Of a stretch of 47,116 nt of DNA, positions 1-6,107 are shown in pieces. Source of the stretch: CAZVVG01 sp964630615 (lineage in GTDB: Bacteria > Patescibacteriota > Minisyncoccia > Moranbacterales > UBA2206); assembly GCA_964630615.1 (NCBI GenBank), contig CAZVVG010000002.1:1-47116 (forward strand). The letters run 5' to 3'. Every line of letters begins with the position of its first letter. The stretch's first letter is position 1. The notes beneath the pieces are model-generated. The model worked only from the letters and a program-made list of their open reading frames with translations. It had not been told where the DNA came from and searched no databases. Position numbers and translations under genes: made by a program.

Positions 1-170
1 CCTTTCTGATTTTTTTTAGTTTTGCCGCTCTTCTGCACGGATTTGAATTACTAACTGATCGGATAGAATTTTTTGTGAAAAATCCACTCGCTCTTATTTT
101 CGGCGGATCTTGCATGCTTTTTATCACCGGCATGCTTTATAAGTCTTTGGATAAGAGAGAGCGGCTATGA
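1..170 (+). CDS. C-terminal end of a membrane protein (partial, 5' end outside window)
   Basis: An open frame enters from the window edge (first full codon at position 3) and ends at TGA 168-170, giving 55 residues. They are rich in Phe, Leu and Ile, with two hydrophobic stretches separated by a short polar loop and a positively charged tail (KSLDKRERL), as expected for the cytoplasmic end of a polytopic membrane protein. The stop overlaps the ybeY start (ATGA), so the two genes are probably co-transcribed and translationally coupled. I do not recognise the family; nothing visible links it to PhoH or PgpH, the usual ybeY neighbours. Confidence 0.6.
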   Translation, partial: FLIFFSFAALLHGFELLTDRIEFFVKNPLALIFGGSCMLFITGMLYKSLDKRERL

Positions 171-622
171 GACTGAGTTTAGAAATTAACAATCAAAGTC
201 AGCAACCGGTGCGGAAAATCCTTTTAACAAAGATTTTCCAGCAAGTTTTTAGGACCTTAGATCTGGAATTGGGTAAAGAGAAAAAAATCGACCTAAGCTT
301 GGCCTTGGTGATGCCCCAAGAAATGAAAAGAATTAACCGAATTTGGCGCCAGCAAAATGCGGTGACGGACGTTTTGTCCTTTTCTGAATTTAAGAGTTTC
401 CCGGCGATTAAGAAGGCTCAAGGAAAAGAGCTATTTTTGGGAGAGATAATTTTATGTTATGATAAAATTAAGGTCTCGGCTCTGAAAAAGCGCTGGGAAA
501 TTTCTGGAGAGCTAGCCTGGGTTTTTTCTCACGGAATTTTACATCTCTTGGGCTTTCGCCACGGAGAAAAAATGTTTTCTTTGCAAACTCAAATTTTAAA
601 GAGCTTAAGAAATAAAAAATGA
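167..622 (+). CDS. ybeY: Endoribonuclease YbeY (rRNA maturation factor)
   Basis: YbeY is a metal-dependent single-strand endoribonuclease involved in 16S rRNA 3'-end maturation and ribosome quality control. The 151-residue protein has the family length. Its hallmark zinc motif HGILHLLGFRH is at residues 122-132, with ligands His122, His126 and His132, and the conserved TDVLSF strand is at residues 67-72. The start overlaps the stop of the preceding membrane-protein gene by ATGA, and the stop overlaps the dgkA start in the same way. This fits a short co-translated cluster. Identification is secure from the histidine motif. Confidence 0.93.
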   Translation: MRLSLEINNQSQQPVRKILLTKIFQQVFRTLDLELGKEKKIDLSLALVMPQEMKRINRIWRQQNAVTDVLSFSEFKSFPAIKKAQGKELFLGEIILCYDKIKVSALKKRWEISGELAWVFSHGILHLLGFRHGEKMFSLQTQILKSLRNKK

Positions 623-987
623 ATAGACTGGAACAATTTAAAAAAAGCCTTAAATACGCTCTGCGTGGCTTAAATTACGTTCTTCGCCATGAGAAAAACT
701 TTCAAAACGAGCTTATAGTTGCCGGTCTGGTTATTTTCGCCATGTTTTATTTTAAATTGGCTAAATGGGAAATGGTGGCTCTTTTTCTGGTCATCATGGT
801 CACGCTGATTATGGAGCTTCTCAACACGGTTATGGAAAGGGTAGTCGATATGTTAAAACCCAGTATTCATCCTTATGCCAAGCTGATAAAAGATTTAATG
901 GCGGCGACTGTCTTGGTCGCCTCAATTTTAGCCGTGGTCGTTGGTGTTGTAATTTTTCTTCCCCACATCAGGTTGTTTTTAGGTTAA
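619..987 (+). CDS. dgkA: Diacylglycerol kinase / undecaprenol kinase family protein
   Basis: Small integral-membrane lipid kinase of the DgkA family, which phosphorylates diacylglycerol or, in many Gram-positive-like bacteria, undecaprenol. The 122 residues contain three predicted membrane helices. The family signature ELLNTVMERVVD (E-x2-N-T-x2-E) is at about residues 66-77, and the N-terminal amphipathic part begins FKKSLKYALRGL. Location next to ybeY is common in bacteria. Which lipid is the substrate cannot be read from the sequence; undecaprenol kinase is as likely as DAG kinase. Confidence 0.9.
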   Translation: MNRLEQFKKSLKYALRGLNYVLRHEKNFQNELIVAGLVIFAMFYFKLAKWEMVALFLVIMVTLIMELLNTVMERVVDMLKPSIHPYAKLIKDLMAATVLVASILAVVVGVVIFLPHIRLFLG

Positions 988-1004
988 ATTTGACCTCAGT
1001 TAGA

Positions 1005-1033
1005 TTGATTTTTGATTTTTTTTGATATATATT
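1005..1033 (+). promoter_or_regulatory. Possible promoter of ftsA
   Basis: TTGATT (1005-1010) and TATATT (1028-1033) are separated by 17 bp in the AT-rich gap between dgkA and ftsA, about 45 bp before the ftsA ATG. Spacing is ideal, but the tract is so T-rich that a chance match is possible. Confidence 0.4.
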
Positions 1034-1078
1034 TAAGAAGAGAATAGAAACCTAAATAAATACTAATAAATTCTAACC

Positions 1079-1958
1079 ATGTCGCGAAACGACATCATTG
1101 TTGGTGTTGATGTGGGATCTTCCAGTGTTCGGACGGTAATTGCCCAGATTTTTCCTAATGAAGAATTGCCCAGAATAATTGGAGTGGGAACCTCCGAGTC
1201 GGTTGGCATTCGGAAGGGCATCATTGTTGATTTAGAGGAGGCCGTAGGCTCCATCCGCGAGTCCAGGGAAAAAGCTGAAGCCAGCTCTGGAATCAAGATT
1301 GAGCGGGCTATTGTGAGTTTAGGAGGAAGTCACATAGCTTCCCAGGAATCCAAGGGAGTAGTGGCCGTCGGTCGGGCTGATGGAGAGGTTACCGAAGACG
1401 ATGTGGAAAGAGTAATTAATGCGGCCCAGGCTATTTCAGTTCCTCCAAACAAAGAGATTGTTCATGTTATTGCTCGAAACTATTCTTTGGACGAACAAAA
1501 AAACATTAAAGATCCCTTGGGAATGAATGGGGTGCGGTTGGAAGTGGACACTCTTATAATTGAAGGCTCCGTGCCTTTTATTCGCAATCTTAGCAAAAGT
1601 TTTGAACAAGCTGATCTGGAAATGGAAGATTTTGTCTTAGCCCCGCTGGCCGCTTCTCGGGCGGTTCTTTCCAAAAGACAAAAAGAACTTGGAGTGATCC
1701 TGATAGACATTGGAGGGGGGACGACTTCCGTGGTTGTTTTTGAGGAAAATGATCTTTTACACACTTCTATTTTACCCATTGGGGGTAATAATATTACTAA
1801 TGATATTGCGATTGGACTGAGGACTTCGATTGAAGTGGCGGAAAAAACAAAAATTGAATACGGTAGTGCCTTGCCTCAAGAAGTCAGTAAAAAAGAAGAT
1901 ATCAATCTGGCCGAAATTGACGCGAACGAAGAAGAAATAGTTTCTCGTCATCACGTGG
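1079..1958 (+). CDS. ftsA: Cell division protein FtsA (3' part lost in assembly gap)
   Basis: FtsA is the actin-like ATPase that tethers FtsZ filaments to the membrane at the division site. The first 293 residues are present: VGVDVGSSSVRTVI is the phosphate-1 loop of the actin fold (residues 8-21), the 1C subdomain follows (GGSHIASQ region), and IDIGGGTTSVVVF (about residues 209-221) is phosphate-2. The frame runs into a block of N at 1959. The C-terminal third, including the membrane-targeting amphipathic helix normally ending this 400-430 residue protein, is not in the sequence. A 333-aa reading across the Ns is an artefact. ftsZ follows directly, the normal order. Confidence 0.92.
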
Positions 1959-2058
1959 NNNNNNNNNNNNNNNNNNNNNNNNNNNNNNNNNNNNNNNNNN
2001 NNNNNNNNNNNNNNNNNNNNNNNNNNNNNNNNNNNNNNNNNNNNNNNNNNNNNNNNNN
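1959..2058. other. Assembly gap of exactly 100 N
   Basis: Exactly 100 unknown bases separate ftsA and ftsZ. A round 100 is the usual placeholder for a scaffold gap of unknown size. About 120 C-terminal residues of FtsA and 90 N-terminal residues of FtsZ are missing, so the true gap is probably some 600-700 bp. Confidence 0.97.
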
Positions 2059-2994
2059 GATGAAATTCAGGAAGTTTTGAAGGGAGCGGATATGGTTTTT
2101 GTCACTTGTGGTTTGGGTGGAGGAACAGGAACCGGAGCAGCCCCGATTGTGGCCGAGACGGCCAAAGAACTTGGAGCCTTGACCGTAGCGGTTGTTACCA
2201 AGCCTTTTTCTTTTGAAGGTGCTCAGAGAAAGGCCATCGCCGATGAGGGTCTGGAAAATCTGAAAGAAAGAGTGGATACACTAATCACCATTCCCAATGA
2301 CAAACTTCTTCAAATTATTGATAAGAAAACTACTTTAATCAGTTCTTTCAAAATTGTTGACGATGTTTTGCGCCAAGGGGTTCAGGGGATTTCTGACCTA
2401 ATTACGAAGCCGGGAATTGTCAACGTGGACTTTGCCGATGTCAAAGCCATTATGGCTAATAGCGGTTCGGCCCTGATGGGTATTGGTCTGGGATCAGGAG
2501 AAAATCGAGCGGCCGAAGCCGCCCGGGCGGCGATTAATAGTCCGTTGCTAGAACTTTCTATTGATGGGGCGAAGGGCGTGCTCTTTAATGTGAGCGGCTG
2601 TAGTGATTTGACTATGCTGGAGATAAATGAAGCGGCGAATATTATTACTGAATCCATTGATCCCAATGCCAAGGTGATTTTCGGAGCTGTCATTGACGAC
2701 TCAATTAAAAAGGGAGAATTGCAAATAACGGTTGTTGCTACAGGTTTTGATGCGGATCGGGTCAAGGAAAATCCGCTGGAAAAAATTTCTCGCCTGAATC
2801 GTGAAGAGCAGAAAAAGAAAGAAGAAAAAAACGAAGCTCCAAGGATTACTTTCCCGAGAAAAATTGAAACCAAGATGATTGTTGAAGAGAAAATTCCCCC
2901 GCGGGTTAATCGTTCTTTAAAGGAAGAGGGAGGTTTGGAAGAGGATGATGATTTAGAGATTCCGGCTTTCATCAGGAGAAAAATGGGGAAATAG
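2059..2994 (+). CDS. ftsZ: Cell division protein FtsZ (5' part lost in assembly gap)
   Basis: Tubulin-like GTPase that forms the cytokinetic ring. The visible 311 residues start in frame directly after the Ns. The tubulin signature GGGTGTG follows within the first 30 residues, then the synergy-loop region (SDLITKPGIVNVDFADV). About 90 N-terminal residues, with the first nucleotide-binding loops, are missing. After the globular domain comes a charged linker, then the C-terminal peptide LEIPAFIRRKMGK, which matches the conserved FtsA/ZipA-binding tail. The division partner interaction is therefore likely intact. Confidence 0.95.
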   Translation, partial: DEIQEVLKGADMVFVTCGLGGGTGTGAAPIVAETAKELGALTVAVVTKPFSFEGAQRKAIADEGLENLKERVDTLITIPNDKLLQIIDKKTTLISSFKIVDDVLRQGVQGISDLITKPGIVNVDFADVKAIMANSGSALMGIGLGSGENRAAEAARAAINSPLLELSIDGAKGVLFNVSGCSDLTMLEINEAANIITESIDPNAKVIFGAVIDDSIKKGELQITVVATGFDADRVKENPLEKISRLNREEQKKKEEKNEAPRITFPRKIETKMIVEEKIPPRVNRSLKEEGGLEEDDDLEIPAFIRRKMGK

Positions 2995-3049
2995 GATAAA
3001 AGGAAAAAATTTTCCTCAAGAAAATCATTAACGAATATCGATGTCCAAG

Positions 3050-3076
3050 AAACCTCTGCCCAAAGCAAGGTTTTTT
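3050..3076 (+). terminator. Probable rho-independent terminator after ftsZ
   Basis: AAACCT-C-TGC pairs with GCA-AGGTTT around a CCAAA loop and runs into six T. A larger competing stem, CCAAGAAAC (3045-3053) with GTTTCTTGG (3077-3085), encloses it and shares the AAAC bases, so two alternative folds are possible. Confidence 0.6.
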
Positions 3077-3149
3077 GTTTCTTGGAGAGGGAGTTAAGGA
3101 AAGTAAATTGAAAACAAAATACTAAATGAGCTAAAGGAGGAAAGAGAAA

Positions 3150-3491
3150 ATGGCTGGAAAAGAGAAATTTACACAGTGGTTTATTGAACCGAAAGACAAA
3201 AATTTTAATGATAGAATGGCTGAATATCTTTCAATGAGGAAGGGCTTTTGTGCCGAAAGCCAGCTGATTAAGGATAAAAAGGGGAAAGAAAGAGAAGTCT
3301 TTGAAGTTCAATTTTGGCTTTTATCCTACCTTATTCAAAACAGAAGCAGTTTGGGTTTTAGAAAGTTTAATTTTTATTTCCGGAAAAATTATGGACCGTT
3401 AGAGATTCCTCCCAATTTTCTTTTGAAGCCAAAAAAGTCCAAAAAGCTAAAAGCTATGGAGGAAAAGTTAATCTCTTTAGATAAGGGGTAA
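3150..3491 (+). CDS. Uncharacterised 113-aa protein with strong ribosome-binding site
   Basis: Not recognised. A basic, soluble-looking protein (FTQWFIEPKDKNFNDRM... start; Lys-rich C-terminus) with several aromatic residues in the middle and no membrane segment, signal peptide or cysteine motif. It is a real gene: AAAGGAGG lies at 3133-3140, nine bases before the ATG, one of the few perfect Shine-Dalgarno sequences in the window, and a clean terminator follows the stop. It stands alone between the ftsZ terminator and the lexA promoter. I cannot assign a function. Confidence 0.75.
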   Translation: MAGKEKFTQWFIEPKDKNFNDRMAEYLSMRKGFCAESQLIKDKKGKEREVFEVQFWLLSYLIQNRSSLGFRKFNFYFRKNYGPLEIPPNFLLKPKKSKKLKAMEEKLISLDKG

Positions 3492-3505
3492 GGCTTAAAA
3501 TAAAA

Positions 3506-3533
3506 CGCCAGGAAAATTTTCTGGCGTTTTTTT
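3506..3533 (+). terminator. Rho-independent terminator
   Basis: CGCCAG (3506-3511) pairs with CTGGCG (3521-3526) around GAAAATTTT and is followed by seven T. It ends the single-gene unit of the 113-aa protein. Confidence 0.88.
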
Positions 3534-3538
3534 GAAAG

Positions 3539-3547
3539 TTATCCACA
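3539..3547 (+). promoter_or_regulatory. Consensus DnaA box upstream of lexA
   Basis: TTATCCACA is a perfect match to the DnaA-box consensus TTATNCACA. It sits immediately upstream of the palindrome and -35 box of the lexA-like gene. A single 9-mer can occur by chance, so binding is an inference. Confidence 0.5.
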
Positions 3548-3548
3548 G

Positions 3549-3583
3549 CCTCCCTTGGCAAGGGAGGGCATAGATGATATAAT
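3549..3583 (+). promoter_or_regulatory. lexA promoter with overlapping palindromic operator candidate
   Basis: -35 TTGGCA (3555-3560) and -10 TATAAT (3578-3583) are 17 bp apart. A perfect inverted repeat CCTCCCTT-GGC-AAGGGAGG (3549-3567) covers the -35 box, where a repressor would block RNA polymerase. A direct repeat TATCACTA (3583-3590 and 3605-3612, 22 bp apart) lies over the probable transcription start. Either may be the binding site of the downstream LexA-like repressor (autoregulation). The palindrome resembles neither the E. coli nor the Bacillus SOS box. Confidence 0.7.
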
Positions 3584-3614
3584 ATCACTATAATCAACTT
3601 AAGCTATCACTAAA

Positions 3615-4283
3615 ATGGAAAAATTAACGACGAAACAAAAAACGATTCTAGAAACCATTCGGGAAATAATTGAGAAACGGGGGGAAAATCCCACCGCTTA
3701 TCGGGTTCATAAGTATTTGGAAGAGGAGGGGGTGGAAATGGGAAACTTGAAAGGAACGGTTCAGGTAGTGGAAGCTCTGGAAAGAAAAGACCTCCTAAAA
3801 AGAGATGAAAATAAACGCATATTCTTGGTGGAAAATGAAGGTTATGCCAATTTTAAGAATATCTTTACGATTCCTCTTTACGGTCTGGCTTCTTGTGGAG
3901 AAGCTCTGGCTTACGCTGAAAATAATAACGTTGATGGATATCTTCAGATATCCGAAAGTCTTTTTCGAAAAAGTGATCCGGCCAGACTGTTTGCCGTTAA
4001 GGCGCTGGGAGATTCAATGGATAAGGAAGAAATTAATGATGGGGATTACGTGGTTTTTGAGAAATGCGATTCAAGCTACAACTTTGACGGAAAAATCGTC
4101 GTAGCGGTGATTAACGGAATGGCGACTATTAAGCGGTATAAAAAATTAAAACACGGAATTATCGGTCTTTTTCCGCATTCAACGAATAGGCTTCACCAAC
4201 CAATATATTTGGATGAATCGGATAACATTCTAATCGCTGGAATTTTCCGCAAAGTTCTTCCCGTAACTTTTGTCAGTTTGTGA
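3615..4283 (+). CDS. lexA: LexA-family self-cleaving repressor (S24 peptidase)
   Basis: SOS-type repressor: an N-terminal winged helix (about residues 1-70, beginning TTKQKTILETIREIIEKRG) joined to an S24 serine-lysine protease domain. In the family, RecA filaments trigger cleavage in the hinge, and the repressor then releases its operators. Visible residues are the scissile bond in GLASCGEA (Cys94-Gly95), catalytic Ser134 in LGDSM and Lys173 in ATIKRY. Cys-Gly is the UmuD-type cleavage pair; most LexA proteins have Ala-Gly. The protein has the normal LexA length plus about 20 residues. Its promoter carries a palindrome suited to autoregulation, and rmuC follows. Confidence 0.82.
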   Translation: MEKLTTKQKTILETIREIIEKRGENPTAYRVHKYLEEEGVEMGNLKGTVQVVEALERKDLLKRDENKRIFLVENEGYANFKNIFTIPLYGLASCGEALAYAENNNVDGYLQISESLFRKSDPARLFAVKALGDSMDKEEINDGDYVVFEKCDSSYNFDGKIVVAVINGMATIKRYKKLKHGIIGLFPHSTNRLHQPIYLDESDNILIAGIFRKVLPVTFVSL

Positions 4284-4341
4284 ATGATTTTTCTATTTTC
4301 TTGCTCCGTGTTAGAATTATTTTGTTAGCGAAAAAACTTCT

Positions 4342-5418
4342 ATGGAAATAACAATTTTAACAATTTTAGTTTTGGGATTGGGGATTATTATGTTCTTGCT
4401 GTTAAGGAAAGAAAAATCCGGCAAAAATGAAGAGATGATTGTTCTTATGGAAAAAATTTCCAACCTAACTGGTCAGAACGAAAAACTTCGTGAGGTAATC
4501 GATAGCAAGCTTAAGGAAACGCACCAGGCCAACCAGAGTCAACTTTTTAACGTTAATCGGACAATTCAGGAAATTAATAGTCAGTCTGCTAAGTTAATTT
4601 CTGAAATAACGGAGAAACTGACCAAACTGGATGACACCAACAAGCAGGTAATTAATTTTTCCGCCCAACTTCAAAACTTGCAAGACATTCTCAAAAATCC
4701 AAAACAGAGAGGCGTTTTAGGCGAGTATTTTTTGGAAGAAACGTTAAAAAATGTGCTGCCTCCGAATTCCTATAAAATGCAATACGAATTTAAGGATGGG
4801 GTCATCGTGGACGCGGTAGTTTTTGTCAAAGAAAAAATTATTCCGATTGATTCCAAGTTTTCTTTAGAGAACTACGAAAGGATTCTCAATGCCGCGGATG
4901 AATCAGAGCGAGAGGCTTTGGAGAAGGCTTTTAAGCAAGACTTAAAAAATCGAATTGACGAAACTTCTAAATACATAAAGCCAGAAGAAGGAACTATGGA
5001 ATTTGCCTTTATGTTTATTCCTTCAGAGGCCATTTATTATGATCTTTTGGTGAATAAAATTGGAGCTGTGAAAATTGATACCAAAAGTATGATTGAATAC
5101 GCGTTTCGAGATAAGCATGTGGTTATTGTTTCGCCAACCTCTTTTTTAGCCTATCTCCAAACGGTTCTTCAAGGTTTAAGGGCAATGGAAATTGAAGAAA
5201 ATGCCAAAGAAATTAAATCCAACGTGGCTAATCTCCAAAAGCATATTCTGAACTTTGATAATTTTATGCAAAAACTTGGCGCGAGTATGTCAACGACGGT
5301 TAATAATTACAATCAGGCCTACAAAGAACTCAATAAGATTGACAAAGACGTGGTGAAAATTACTGGCAGTGAAAGAGGAATTGAGCCGGAGCTTTTAGAA
5401 AAGCCTAACGTGGAATAA
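4342..5418 (+). CDS. rmuC: RmuC family DNA recombination protein
   Basis: RmuC limits DNA inversion and rearrangement and has a restriction-endonuclease-like fold. The 358-residue protein has an N-terminal membrane helix (residues 2-20), a long coiled coil (about 28-125) and the RmuC core, with KNPKQRGVLGEYFLEETL, IPIDSKFSLENY and the conserved VIVSPTSFLAYLQTV block. Domain order and length fit the family. It lies between the SOS-type repressor and nrdR, so a DNA-maintenance context is plausible, but it is separated from nrdR by a terminator. Confidence 0.9.
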   Translation: MEITILTILVLGLGIIMFLLLRKEKSGKNEEMIVLMEKISNLTGQNEKLREVIDSKLKETHQANQSQLFNVNRTIQEINSQSAKLISEITEKLTKLDDTNKQVINFSAQLQNLQDILKNPKQRGVLGEYFLEETLKNVLPPNSYKMQYEFKDGVIVDAVVFVKEKIIPIDSKFSLENYERILNAADESEREALEKAFKQDLKNRIDETSKYIKPEEGTMEFAFMFIPSEAIYYDLLVNKIGAVKIDTKSMIEYAFRDKHVVIVSPTSFLAYLQTVLQGLRAMEIEENAKEIKSNVANLQKHILNFDNFMQKLGASMSTTVNNYNQAYKELNKIDKDVVKITGSERGIEPELLEKPNVE

Positions 5419-5438
5419 ATTAAAAATTTCTTTTTGGC

Positions 5439-5447
5439 TGTGGATAA
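5439..5447 (-). promoter_or_regulatory. Consensus DnaA box upstream of nrdR
   Basis: TGTGGATAA is the reverse complement of TTATCCACA, an exact DnaA-box sequence. It lies between rmuC and nrdR, about 70 bp upstream of the NrdR box. In E. coli DnaA regulates an RNR operon, but here binding is only suggested by the match. Confidence 0.45.
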
Positions 5448-5467
5448 CTCTGAATTTTGGCTTAAAG

Positions 5468-5488
5468 TCTGCCTCTTGGCAGATTTTT
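5468..5488 (+). terminator. Rho-independent terminator after rmuC
   Basis: TCTGCC (5468-5473) pairs with GGCAGA (5478-5483) around TCTT and is followed by five T. It separates rmuC from the nrdR promoter. Confidence 0.75.
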
Positions 5489-5491
5489 AAA

Positions 5492-5561
5492 TTGTGTTAG
5501 AATAATAAAAACATATACTATATATAGTAGATATTTCTCATAGCTACACCCTATTACGTAA
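5492..5561 (+). promoter_or_regulatory. nrdR promoter with NrdR box pair
   Basis: -35 TTGTGT (5492-5497) and -10 TATACT (5514-5519) are 16 bp apart. The perfect palindrome ACTATATATAGT (5517-5528) overlaps the -10 box and fits the core of the NrdR-box consensus (ACwATATATwGT) at every position; over the full 16-bp box it matches 13 of 16. A weaker second half (about 8 of 16) occupies 5546-5561, exactly 31 bp centre to centre, the spacing typical of paired NrdR boxes. This predicts that NrdR represses its own gene, and perhaps nrdD-nrdG, when dATP is high. Confidence 0.75.
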
Positions 5562-5571
5562 AATTATTATT

Positions 5572-6024
5572 ATGAATTGCCCTTTTTGCAATAACTCAGA
5601 AACTAAAGTTGTTGACTCCCGGGAAACGAATGAAGGAAAAATTACCCGGCGCCGTCGAGAATGTTTGAAGTGTGAGGCACGCTTCAGTACCTATGAAGAG
5701 GTGGAAATTTTACGTTTGACGGTTATTAAGAAAGACGGATCGCGGGTTGAATATGATAAAACCAAAATTGAAACCGGAATTCGTAAAGCGCTAGAAAAAC
5801 GTCCTCTTTCTAAAGAAAAGATAGCTAAGACTCTGGGCGATATTGAATATGAAATTAGTTCTCTGGAAAAACCGGAAATCACAACCCGGGAAATTGGCAA
5901 GATTGTTCTCAAAAAACTCAGGGAGCTGGACGAAGTCGCTTATGTTCGCTTCGCCAGTGTTTATAAATCCTTTGGTAGCATTGAAAGTTTTAAAAAAGAA
6001 CTTGACCTTCTGGACAAGGAATAA
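5572..6024 (+). CDS. nrdR: Transcriptional repressor NrdR
   Basis: NrdR represses ribonucleotide reductase genes by sensing ATP/dATP. The 150-residue protein has the complete family layout: zinc ribbon MNCPFCNNSETKVVDSRE...RRRRECLKCEARFST (Cys3, Cys6, Cys31, Cys34), then an ATP-cone domain (about residues 49-139, starting VIKKDGSRVEYDKTKI). It is directly upstream of the class III RNR genes it is expected to control, and NrdR-type palindromes sit on its own promoter. Identification is very secure. Confidence 0.96.
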   Translation: MNCPFCNNSETKVVDSRETNEGKITRRRRECLKCEARFSTYEEVEILRLTVIKKDGSRVEYDKTKIETGIRKALEKRPLSKEKIAKTLGDIEYEISSLEKPEITTREIGKIVLKKLRELDEVAYVRFASVYKSFGSIESFKKELDLLDKE

Positions 6025-6107
6025 ATTTTTTAATTAATTTTTATTAAAGCGGACGAGGATGGCGTGTTTGAAGTATTTTCAAAAGCTACTTTCTTGGTCG
6101 CGGAAAA

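Noticed and set aside
1079..2080. A 333-residue FtsA reading that continues through the N block
   Set aside because: The Ns are a placeholder and the few residues after them belong to the ftsZ frame read wrongly. FtsA is cut at 1958.
3539..5447. Chromosomal replication origin between lexA and nrdR
   Set aside because: Only two DnaA boxes 1.9 kb apart, no box cluster, no AT-rich unwinding element identified, and dnaA/dnaN are not in the window.
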